From an uncultured Oscillospiraceae bacterium (lineage in GTDB: Bacteria > Bacillota > Clostridia > Oscillospirales > Oscillospiraceae): a stretch of DNA of 64,000 nt. The stretch covers positions 1-64,000 of the forward strand of contig CAJUEG010000003.1 of NCBI GenBank assembly GCA_910584835.1, given 5' to 3'. Of this stretch, positions 58,017 to 64,000 are shown piece by piece. The first letter of the stretch is position 1; every line of letters begins with the position of its first letter. A program made the position numbers and the translations under genes. Under the pieces are notes generated by a model, which was given only the letters and a program-made list of their open reading frames with translations, made no database searches and was not told where the DNA came from.

Positions 58017-59171
58017 TTAGATGACGTTCAGCGCCACGTTGCTCCACTCAGTGGAGGTCAGCTTGGCGAAGTCCTCCTCGGAGGTCATGCTGTCCACCAC
58101 CAGCTTGCCGGAAGCCATGTCGGCCAGCTGGGCCTGATACTCCTCGACAGTGTAGGTGGTCATGGACCAGGTAGCGGTGGGCAGGCCCACGGCGTCGTCC
58201 TTGGCGCCCAGGGAGGTGCCCTTGCCGCCGATCTCGGAGAAGGAGTTGTCGTACACCTTGGCAACGGCCCACTGCACGGCGCTGGACAGGCCCTTCATCG
58301 CGGAGGTGATCACAGTGTCGGACTGGGAGGACTGATCCACGTCCACACCCACCACAACGCCGTCATTGGCAGCGGCGGCGGCAACAATGGACTGGAACAT
58401 GGAGCCGCCGCAGGCAAACACGATCTCAGTGCCGCTGGCGTACCAGCCGTTGATCATGGTCTGCAGCTCGGTGGAAGCGGAGAAGGAGGCGCCGTACTCC
58501 CAGGAGTAGTTGATGTCCACGGTCTTGTTCAGTTCCTTGGCGGCGTCATTGGCGCCCTGCACAAAGCCGTAGCCGAAGCGGCAGCAGGCGGGATTGGTGC
58601 CGCCGCCGCCACCGGAGAAGCCCAGCTTCTCGAAGCCTTCTTTTACCACCGCATAACCGGCCAGATAGCCGCTCTGCTCCTCCTGGAAGGAGATGCCGGC
58701 CACATTGTCCAGGCCCACGGGGTAGCCGTCGATGAAGATAAAGGGCACATCGGGGAATTCTGCGGCGGCCTTCTTCAGCGCGGCCTCCTGCATAAAGCCG
58801 GCGCAGACCACCACCTCGGCGCCGCCGTCCACAGCGGCCTTCATGGCGTCGTAGCGGTCATCGTCGGTGGCCTGGTCGCCGTTGGCGGGCTGGTAGTACT
58901 TGTAGCTCTTGCCGTTGGCGTCGGCGTACAGCTTCACGCCGTCAAAAGTGCCCTGGTTGAAGGACTTGTCCTTCAACTGGCCTACATCGGTGATGAAGGC
59001 CACCTGATACTTGTTGTCGGAAGAGGTCATGGTGTCGGGGATGTCGTCGGCAGGGTTGCCGGCGGCAGAGGGATTGCCGGCGTTCTGGCTAGGATTGGGG
59101 TCCTTGTTGCTGCAGGCAAACAGGCTGAACACCATGGCCATAGCCAGCAGCATCGCAAAGAGCTTTTTCAT
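58017..59171 (-). CDS. BMP-family nucleoside-binding lipoprotein
   Basis: 384 residues. The signal peptide ends in a lipobox (VFSLFACSNKD, Cys near 20). The mature protein has AFITDVGQLKDKSFNQGTFDG and VCAGFMQEAALKKAA, typical of BmpA/Med-type periplasmic-binding folds that recognise purine nucleosides. An Asn/Pro/Ala/Gly linker follows the Cys. It is first in the importer operon, driven by a promoter at 59248-59276. Confidence 0.94.
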   Translation of the reverse strand: MKKLFAMLLAMAMVFSLFACSNKDPNPSQNAGNPSAAGNPADDIPDTMTSSDNKYQVAFITDVGQLKDKSFNQGTFDGVKLYADANGKSYKYYQPANGDQATDDDRYDAMKAAVDGGAEVVVCAGFMQEAALKKAAAEFPDVPFIFIDGYPVGLDNVAGISFQEEQSGYLAGYAVVKEGFEKLGFSGGGGGTNPACCRFGYGFVQGANDAAKELNKTVDINYSWEYGASFSASTELQTMINGWYASGTEIVFACGGSMFQSIVAAAAANDGVVVGVDVDQSSQSDTVITSAMKGLSSAVQWAVAKVYDNSFSEIGGKGTSLGAKDDAVGLPTATWSMTTYTVEEYQAQLADMASGKLVVDSMTSEEDFAKLTSTEWSNVALNVI

Positions 59172-59247
59172 CGCTATTACATCCTTTCCTTTTCATTATG
59201 CCCGGGGCCGGTCCGCCACATTTCGCAGATCGGCCTCAAACATCACC

Positions 59248-59276
59248 ATTATAGCTTGTCTTTCGAGAAATTACAA
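59248..59276 (-). promoter_or_regulatory. Promoter of the nucleoside importer operon
   Basis: TTGTAA (59271-59276), 17 bp, TATAAT (59248-59253). The leader of about 70 nt has no purine riboswitch core. Confidence 0.8.
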
Positions 59277-59318
59277 GGAACTTTTGCAGCTTTTTTCAAC
59301 TTTCCGCATTCTGACAGC

Positions 59319-59984
59319 TCAATAGCCCTGAGCCTGCTGTCCTTTCACCAATTTGACGATTCGGCTGGTACCCAGCCGGTCCGCCCCCAGTTCCAGGAAA
59401 TCCGCAGCGTCCTGAAGGCTGGAGATGCCTCCGGCGGCCTTGATCTTCACATGGGGGGCCACGTTGGCCTTGAACAGCGCCACGTCCTCCCGGGTCGCTC
59501 CGGCGGCGGAGAACCCGGTGGAGGTTTTAATATAATCCGCGCCGCTGTCCGAAACGATTTGGCACAGCTTTACCTTCTCCTCCCGGGTGAGCAGGCAGGT
59601 CTCAATAATGACCTTGAGCACCAGGCCGCCGCACGCCTCCTTGACCATGCGGATTTCAGACAGCAGATCATCCCACCGGCCGTCCTTGGCCCAGCCGATG
59701 TTGATGACCATGTCGATCTCCTTGGCGCCGTTGGCAATGGCGTCCCTGGCCTCAAACACCTTGACGGCGGTGGTGGAGTAGCCGTTGGGGAAGCCGATGA
59801 CAGTACACACCGGGAGCTTGTCCCCCAGATAGTCCGCCGTCTGTTTCACATATGCGGCGGGGATGCAGACGCTGGCGCAGCCGTAAGCCGCCCCGTCGTC
59901 GCAGATTTGTTTGATTTCCTCCCAGGTGGCGGTTTGGGTGAGCAGGGTGTGGTCCACGGCGGCCAGGATGGTCTTGTTGTCCAT
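59319..59984 (-). CDS. deoC: Deoxyribose-phosphate aldolase
   Basis: 221 residues from the ATG at 59984, which has GAGGTG 7 bp upstream. The Schiff-base lysine is in DYIKTSTGFSAAGAT (about 148-162), LKVIIETCLLT contributes the second catalytic Lys/Glu strand, and AAGGISS binds phosphate. It splits deoxyribose-5-phosphate into glyceraldehyde-3-phosphate and acetaldehyde. Next to a nucleoside importer this completes salvage of imported deoxynucleosides. It has its own promoter at 60016-60044. Confidence 0.96.
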   Translation of the reverse strand: MDNKTILAAVDHTLLTQTATWEEIKQICDDGAAYGCASVCIPAAYVKQTADYLGDKLPVCTVIGFPNGYSTTAVKVFEARDAIANGAKEIDMVINIGWAKDGRWDDLLSEIRMVKEACGGLVLKVIIETCLLTREEKVKLCQIVSDSGADYIKTSTGFSAAGATREDVALFKANVAPHVKIKAAGGISSLQDAADFLELGADRLGTSRIVKLVKGQQAQGY

Positions 59985-60015
59985 TGGAATCACCTCATAC
60001 ATTATTAATGATTAC

Positions 60016-60044
60016 ATTGTACTATGGACAGGCCGGAAAAGCAA
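60016..60044 (-). promoter_or_regulatory. deoC promoter
   Basis: TTGCTT (60039-60044), 17 bp, TACAAT (60016-60021), 32 bp before the ATG. Confidence 0.75.
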
Positions 60045-60114
60045 GAGGCTCCCCGGCTGGGATGCAAATTTAGCGCCCGCAACCTGTATTTGCGGTTTTT
60101 CCAGCCCGATTTGG

Positions 60115-60143
60115 TTGACCGCAGAGGGGAAACCGGCTATGAT
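60115..60143 (+). promoter_or_regulatory. Promoter of the HTH regulator gene, with flanking repeats
   Basis: TTGACC (60115-60120), 17 bp, TATGAT (60138-60143). GAAACCGGC occurs twice (60129-60137, overlapping the spacer, and 60158-60166), with CGCTAGCG between them, possibly an autoregulatory site. Confidence 0.65.
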
Positions 60144-60194
60144 GGAAGCACGCTAGCGAAACCGGCGTGCCGCCGGACCAGGAGGTATATCATT

Positions 60195-60899
60195 GTGAAG
60201 TTAGGAGAAAAATTACAACAGCTGCGCAAAAAAAGCGGCCTGTCCCAGGAGCAGCTGGCCGCCCGGCTCACCGTGTCCCGGCAGGCGGTGAGCAAGTGGG
60301 AGCTGGACGACACCATGCCGGACACGGAAAACGTCATCCAGCTCAGCCGCCTGTTCGACGTGAGCTGCGACTATCTGCTCCGGGAGGAGGTGGACGAGCC
60401 GGGCGCCGCCCCGGCCGCGCAGGGACCGGTTCAGCCCCTACAGGAGCCGCTCCGGCCAACGCAGAATCTCCCCCGGCCCGCCGCCCCCGGGGAGACCCAT
60501 CTGGACCGGCAGGGCTGGACGCACAACGCCTTTGTCCTGTCTCTGGGCGTGTGTGCCATTGGACTGGTGTTCAGCTACATGGGCCTAATCACCTACCACA
60601 GCCGCAGGCTGATGGCTATCGGTTTTATCATCCAGATACTGGGCGTGGTGCTGTTTGAATTGGCCGTCCCCCGGATGGGAGGCGGGAAAAAGGCCGCCCG
60701 GCTGAGCTTTTATGCCGCCGCTGTCTGGCTGGTGCTGCCCATTCTTGTCTTCTTGACCTTCTCGTGGGTATTAGATGACCTGCTGGGATGGCAGGGCACG
60801 GTCCTGAGGGCGCTCACTTATTACTTTACCGCGTATATCCTGTCGGCCTCGGCAGTGACGGCCGTCCTGCTTCTCCTCCGCCACCGCGCCAAAACGTGA
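60195..60899 (+). CDS. HTH (Xre-type) regulator with C-terminal membrane domain
   Basis: 234 residues from a GTG with GGAGG 9 bp upstream. The N-terminal helix-turn-helix (about 1-62) reads LGEKLQQLRKKSGLSQEQLA and SRQAVSKWELDDTMPD. A Pro/Ala-rich linker (about 75-105) leads to four membrane segments (about 112-225). Such membrane-anchored Xre regulators are common in clostridia; the signal is unknown. It precedes the second PF06541 gene by 111 bp. In-frame codons upstream of the GTG overlap the promoter and are not used. Confidence 0.88.
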   Translation: MKLGEKLQQLRKKSGLSQEQLAARLTVSRQAVSKWELDDTMPDTENVIQLSRLFDVSCDYLLREEVDEPGAAPAAQGPVQPLQEPLRPTQNLPRPAAPGETHLDRQGWTHNAFVLSLGVCAIGLVFSYMGLITYHSRRLMAIGFIIQILGVVLFELAVPRMGGGKKAARLSFYAAAVWLVLPILVFLTFSWVLDDLLGWQGTVLRALTYYFTAYILSASAVTAVLLLLRHRAKT

Positions 60900-60952
60900 A
60901 AAAATTCCTTGCATCAAACCTTCCCCTCCTCCCCATCCTATTTTTCAGGACG

Positions 60953-60982
60953 GATTCCCGCCCCTTTCAGGGCGGGAATCCA
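60953..60982. repeat. Hairpin in the leader of the second PF06541 gene
   Basis: Perfect 12-bp arms (GGATTCCCGCCC / GGGCGGGAATCC) with a six-base loop. There is no T run, so this is not a standard terminator; it may be a processing or attenuation structure. Confidence 0.55.
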
Positions 60983-61010
60983 ACAGGAAAATCGGGTGGG
61001 GGAGTTTTTT

Positions 61011-61529
61011 ATGCGCTGGCTCTGGTACTTCATCATATACAGCTTCGCGGGCTTTCTGCTGGAGGTGGCCTTCGCCCGGGCCATCCGCCACCCCAAGCGG
61101 GACCGCAAGTGCCTGCTGCTGCTCCCCCTGTGCCCGGTGTACGGGCTGGGGGCCTGCCTCATTTTGTGGCTGGCCCCGCTGGTCCGGGGTCCCGTCTGGG
61201 TGGCGCTGGCCGGGGGGATTGCCGCCACCGCCGCCGAGCTGGTCCTGGGCGCGTTTTACCGCTATGTCCTGGGGGTGGAGTTCTGGGACTACGCCGGGAT
61301 GCCGGGCAGCCTGGGCGGGTTGGTATGCCCGGTGTTTTCCGTGTGCTGGACGGCGCTGTCCCTGGCGCTGGTGTACGCCGTCCACCCCCCTGTCGCCGCC
61401 CTGGCCGCCCGCATCCCAGCTTGGCTGGGCCCGCCCGCCCTCATCGTGCTGGGCGCGGACGTTCTGGTGTCCTGCGCCGCCCTCCGCCGCACGGGTACCA
61501 CCGATGTGCTTCGCTGGTATGCCCCTTAG
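61011..61529 (+). CDS. PF06541 membrane protein (copy 2)
   Basis: 172 residues from the ATG at 61011 with GGGGGAG upstream. WYFIIYSFAGFLLEVAFARA, LCPVYGLGA and GAFYRYVLGVEFWDYAG follow the same pattern as the first copy (YSFLGWVMETCY, CPIYGGG, VKYWDYS), but the long C-terminal coiled region is absent. About five membrane segments. It is downstream of an HTH membrane regulator, as copy 1 is downstream of DUF4364. Confidence 0.8.
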   Translation: MRWLWYFIIYSFAGFLLEVAFARAIRHPKRDRKCLLLLPLCPVYGLGACLILWLAPLVRGPVWVALAGGIAATAAELVLGAFYRYVLGVEFWDYAGMPGSLGGLVCPVFSVCWTALSLALVYAVHPPVAALAARIPAWLGPPALIVLGADVLVSCAALRRTGTTDVLRWYAP

Positions 61530-61575
61530 TGAGGCGGGCCATCCCCCACGGGACGGCCCGCCTCACCCCTTTTTG
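61529..61575 (+). terminator. Terminator of the second PF06541 gene
   Basis: A 12-bp stem (GTGAGGCGGGCC and its complement) starting inside the stop codon, followed by five T. Confidence 0.85.
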
Positions 61576-61579
61576 CGTA

Positions 61580-61609
61580 TTGAACCGGCCTTCCCTTCTG
61601 TGTTAAAAT
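61580..61609 (+). promoter_or_regulatory. Promoter of the HExxH protein gene
   Basis: TTGAAC (61580-61585), 18 bp, TAAAAT (61604-61609). Confidence 0.65.
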
Positions 61610-61645
61610 GGACGTGCCGGAAAATCCGCAAAGGAGCTGAGGCGT

Positions 61646-62425
61646 ATGGACATCACCTTTTTAAATCCCGGAGCGGACGACACGCTCCAAAGCATCCTGG
61701 CCTTTCAGGAAGAGGGCGAAGCCGCCTTCTGGTCGGAGCCGCTCTATCACTTCTATCCCCAGCTGGACAAAGCCCGCGCCGCCGCTCTCCCTTTCCCCCA
61801 GCGGAAGGAGTACATAGCGCGCACCCTGCGCGGCGTCTACGCCCAGTTGGAGGACGCCATCAACGAAAAGGCGCGCCTGTATTCTCTCCACTGGGCGCGC
61901 TGCCGGGCCCAGGTCAACGCCGCCCTGACGGACGCCTTTGAGGAAGACTGCGCCGGGCTTTTCAACGATCTGCGGTGTCATGTTGGCATGAATCCCATCG
62001 CGCCGCGGTTTTTGACGCAGCGGCGGTTCGACATTTTCTACCTCAACAGCGAGCGGGGCGCCGTGGGAACCGCCATCCACGAACTCATCCATTTTGTCTG
62101 GTTTCATGTGTGGAACGGGCTGTTTGGAGACAGCTATGACGAATACGAGCGGCCCTCGCTGAAGTGGATTTTGAGTGAGATGGTTGTGGAACCCATCATG
62201 CGGGACCCCAGGCTCAGCTCCATCAACCCCTACTTTCCCCGGGAGCAGGGCGGCTGCGTCTACCCCTATTTTTTTGACATGGAGGCGGGCGGCGCACCCA
62301 TCCTGGACACTCTGGACCGGATGTACCGCGCCCAGTCCGTCCAGGCTTTCATGAAGAGCAGCTGCGCCTGCTGTCTGGAGCACGAGGCGGAAATCAGGGC
62401 CCACATCCAAAAGTCAGAGGGCTGA
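61646..62425 (+). CDS. Putative zinc metallopeptidase-like protein (HExxH), unknown function
   Basis: 259 residues, cytoplasmic (no signal or membrane segment). HELIH (residues 145-149) in VGTAIHELIHFVWFHVWN is a zincin motif, and Glu178 and Glu182 in LSEMVVEPIM are candidates for the third ligand, as in gluzincins. The N-terminal half is helical and Arg/Ala-rich. The C-terminus has CACCLEHE. No named family is recognised; intracellular DUF2268-like peptidases are the closest in layout. It is transcribed alone from its own promoter. Confidence 0.75.
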   Translation: MDITFLNPGADDTLQSILAFQEEGEAAFWSEPLYHFYPQLDKARAAALPFPQRKEYIARTLRGVYAQLEDAINEKARLYSLHWARCRAQVNAALTDAFEEDCAGLFNDLRCHVGMNPIAPRFLTQRRFDIFYLNSERGAVGTAIHELIHFVWFHVWNGLFGDSYDEYERPSLKWILSEMVVEPIMRDPRLSSINPYFPREQGGCVYPYFFDMEAGGAPILDTLDRMYRAQSVQAFMKSSCACCLEHEAEIRAHIQKSEG

Positions 62426-62447
62426 ACGGGAAGATTTTTCCCTTGTC

Positions 62448-62476
62448 TTGACAATTTCCGGCTTCCGGCATACAAT
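62448..62476 (+). promoter_or_regulatory. metN-metI promoter
   Basis: TTGACA (62448-62453), 17 bp, TACAAT (62471-62476), 41 bp before the ATG. The leader is too short for an S-box riboswitch. Confidence 0.85.
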
Positions 62477-62517
62477 AAGTGCCATCCATTGACCCCAGAG
62501 AGAGGGGAGAATAACCC

Positions 62518-63522
62518 ATGATTGAATTAAAAAATGTCTCCAAGGTGTTTTCCACCGCCGAGGGAGAGCTTCACGCCCTAACGGACGTATCTCTCACCAT
62601 CGGCGACGGCGACATCTACGGCATCGTGGGCATGAGCGGCGCGGGGAAATCCACCCTGGTGCGGTGCATCAATCTGCTGGAGCGGCCCACCTCCGGCCAG
62701 GTGGTCGTCGACGGGGCCGACCTGTGCGCCATGGGCCGGAAGGAGCTCATCGCCCAGCGGCGGTCCATCAGCATGATTTTTCAGCAGTTCAATCTGCTGA
62801 TGCAGCGCACGTGCTTGAAAAACATCTGCTTTCCCATGGAAATCGCCAAGGTGAAAAAGGCGGACGCGGAAAAGCGCGCCCGGGAGCTGCTGGAAATTGT
62901 CGGCCTGCCCGACAAGGCGGACGCCTACCCCGCGCAGCTGTCCGGCGGGCAGAAGCAGCGCATTGCCATCGCCCGGGCCCTGGCCTGCGACCCGAAAATC
63001 CTGCTGTGCGACGAGGCCACCTCCGCATTGGACCCCAAGACCACCCGGGACATTCTGCGGCTGATCAAGGACATTAACCGGCGGCTTGGCATCACGGTGG
63101 TGGTCATCACCCACGAGATGGCGGTGGTGGAGGAGATCTGCACCCACGTGGCGATTCTGGACCACGGCCGGGTGATGGAGACGGGCAGCGTGGAGCAGGT
63201 ATTTTCCAGCCCCCAGACCGAGGCGGGCCGCCGCCTGGTCTACCCCGACGGGGTCCGCATTGAACAGCTCCCCGCCGCCAATGTGGTGCGCATTGCCTTC
63301 AACGGCGGCTCTTCCTACGAACCGCTCATCGCGTCGCTGGCCATCGACTGCGGCGTGAAGGTGAACATATTGGGCGCGGACACCCGCAATGTCAACGGCC
63401 AGGCCTTCGGAACCATGCTGCTGGGCCTGCCCGAAGACCCGGCGGAGGCCGCCCGCGCCGCAGCGTACATCAAAAATCAGCCCAACGTGACTATGGAGGA
63501 GGTGCGGGATTACCATGCTTGA
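62518..63522 (+). CDS. metN: Methionine ABC transporter ATP-binding protein
   Basis: 334 residues. The ATPase has GMSGAGKSTLVRC (about 38-50), SGGQKQRIAIARAL (about 141-154) and LLCDEATSALDP. The C-terminal NIL/ACT-type domain (about 255-334) senses methionine in this family. It energises uptake of methionine or related compounds with MetI and a MetQ lipoprotein. The stop overlaps the metI start. Confidence 0.94.
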   Translation: MIELKNVSKVFSTAEGELHALTDVSLTIGDGDIYGIVGMSGAGKSTLVRCINLLERPTSGQVVVDGADLCAMGRKELIAQRRSISMIFQQFNLLMQRTCLKNICFPMEIAKVKKADAEKRARELLEIVGLPDKADAYPAQLSGGQKQRIAIARALACDPKILLCDEATSALDPKTTRDILRLIKDINRRLGITVVVITHEMAVVEEICTHVAILDHGRVMETGSVEQVFSSPQTEAGRRLVYPDGVRIEQLPAANVVRIAFNGGSSYEPLIASLAIDCGVKVNILGADTRNVNGQAFGTMLLGLPEDPAEAARAAAYIKNQPNVTMEEVRDYHA

Positions 63523-64000
63523 ATTTTTCAGCGATCCAAAGGTGGCGGAGCAGATTGACTATTTGGTCAGGCACGTCCCCTTTGCGGTTTGGGAGACCGT
63601 CTATACCACGGTGGTGGCCTCTGTGTTCGCTTACCTCCTTGGCCTGCCCCTGGGCGTGCTGCTGGTGGTGGGGGCCAGGGACGGCATCCGCCCGCTGCCT
63701 CTGCCCTTGATGCAGGCAATCAATACCGTAATCAACCTGCTGCGGTCCATGCCCTTTTTGATTCTGATGGTGCTGGTCATGCCCCTGTCCCGCGTCATTG
63801 TGGGCACCACCATCGGTACCGTGGGCATTCTTGTCCCCCTCACCGCGGCGTCCTTCCCTTTCGTGGCCCGGTTGGTGGAGGGCTCTCTGCGGGAGATGGA
63901 CCGGGGTGTGCTGGAGGCGGCACAGGCCATGGGCTGCTCCACGCTCCAGGTTGTTTGGAAGGTGCTCCTGCCCGAGAGCCTGCCCTCCCTGCTGTCCGGA
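63515..64000 (+). CDS. metI: Methionine ABC transporter permease, 3' end outside the window
   Basis: The first 162 codons are present; the gene runs off the window. The start ATG overlaps metN by 8 bp. Membrane segments begin about residue 20 (VWETVYTTVVASVFAYLLG), and the ATPase-coupling loop is EAAQAMGCSTLQVVWKVLLP. INTVINLLRSMPFLILMVL is typical of MetI. The metQ gene is expected just beyond the end. Confidence 0.93.
   Translation, partial: MLEFFSDPKVAEQIDYLVRHVPFAVWETVYTTVVASVFAYLLGLPLGVLLVVGARDGIRPLPLPLMQAINTVINLLRSMPFLILMVLVMPLSRVIVGTTIGTVGILVPLTAASFPFVARLVEGSLREMDRGVLEAAQAMGCSTLQVVWKVLLPESLPSLLSG

Noticed and set aside
59172..59247. Purine riboswitch before the nucleoside importer
   Set aside because: The leader after the promoter is about 70 nt and lacks the conserved purine aptamer core.
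57876..60008. 710-codon open frame on the + strand
   Set aside because: It lies antisense to the binding-protein gene and deoC, has no domain, and is rich in His/Gly/Val from reversed codons. It is a by-product of high GC.
62477..62517. S-box (SAM) riboswitch before metN
   Set aside because: Only about 35 nt of leader remain after the promoter, too short for the aptamer and terminator.
1..64000. Mobile elements, CRISPR arrays, rRNA genes, replication origin
   Set aside because: No transposase, integrase, spacer-repeat array, rRNA or DnaA-box cluster was seen.

Overview
The window is a high-GC (about 60%) stretch of chromosome from a spore-forming low-G+C-phylum bacterium, most likely a gut clostridium of the Oscillospiraceae (Flavonifractor / Pseudoflavonifractor / Lawsonibacter-like). 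The evidence is gene content: spoVM, yunB, a DUF3794-LysM protein, a cotJC remnant and a SpoIID-like protein (sporulation); type A RNase P RNA; hprK, rex, cdaA-cdaR, remA, PASTA kinase with its phosphatase, and CarD. There is no rRNA, CRISPR array, integrase or transposase. Almost everything is vertically inherited core chromosome with tight head-to-tail operons, and many junctions are ATGA start/stop overlaps.

Layout. 0-3.4 kb (+): a frameshifted M20 peptidase remnant, an ATC-hydrolase-family protein, a fused MEMO-AMMECR1 protein and the radical SAM partner (AmmeMemoRadiSam system). 3.4-5.9 kb: a DUF-type ABC-class ATPase (-) and a 5'-truncated cotJC (+). 5.9-16.3 kb (-): murD, three tandem M42 aminopeptidases, a methionine gamma-lyase-family enzyme, yunB, ligA, a class I aminotransferase and a membrane-anchored nuclease. 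The murD promoter is back to back with the rnpB promoter and shares its -35 box. 16.5-18.2 kb (+): rnpB and a histidine-phosphatase/GNAT fusion. 18.2-28 kb: a lipoprotein, hprK, rpmB, plsY-der, DUF177-rpmF, aspartate aminotransferase, coaX, the DUF3794 protein, the tiny spoVM and a possible 35-residue peptide gene.

28-44.5 kb is one co-directional (-) block of housekeeping genes: cdaA, cdaR, DUF5685, a J-domain protein, a membrane protein, yicC, remA, gmk, rpoZ, priA, def, fmt, rsmB, rlmN, stp, stk, rsgA. It groups c-di-AMP synthesis, nucleotide supply, replication restart, translation initiation and rRNA modification with Ser/Thr phosphosignalling. 44.6-48.3 kb (-): carD, ispD-ispF, a DUF3343 protein, a cysteine-desulfurase-like enzyme and tRNA-Arg(ACG). 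A 74-bp direct repeat whose two copies show a compensatory base-pair change lies between carD and ispD.

48.4-53.9 kb: rex with an SLH-domain surface protein (-), then (+) a three-gene cell-wall-binding operon (beta-sandwich protein, SpoIID-like/peptidoglycan-binding protein, peptidoglycan-binding protein), and a DUF4364 regulator with a PF06541 membrane protein. 53.9-60 kb (-): a complete BMP-type nucleoside ABC importer and deoC, together a nucleoside scavenging unit. 60-64 kb (+): an HTH membrane regulator, a second PF06541 membrane protein, an HExxH protein of unknown function, and metN-metI, with metI cut by the window end.

No wholly new large system is evident. The best leads are the structured repeat pair before ispD, the SpoIID-like wall operon, the J-domain/DUF5685/membrane module, the fused AmmeMemoRadiSam locus, and the repeated pairing of a regulator with a PF06541 membrane protein.
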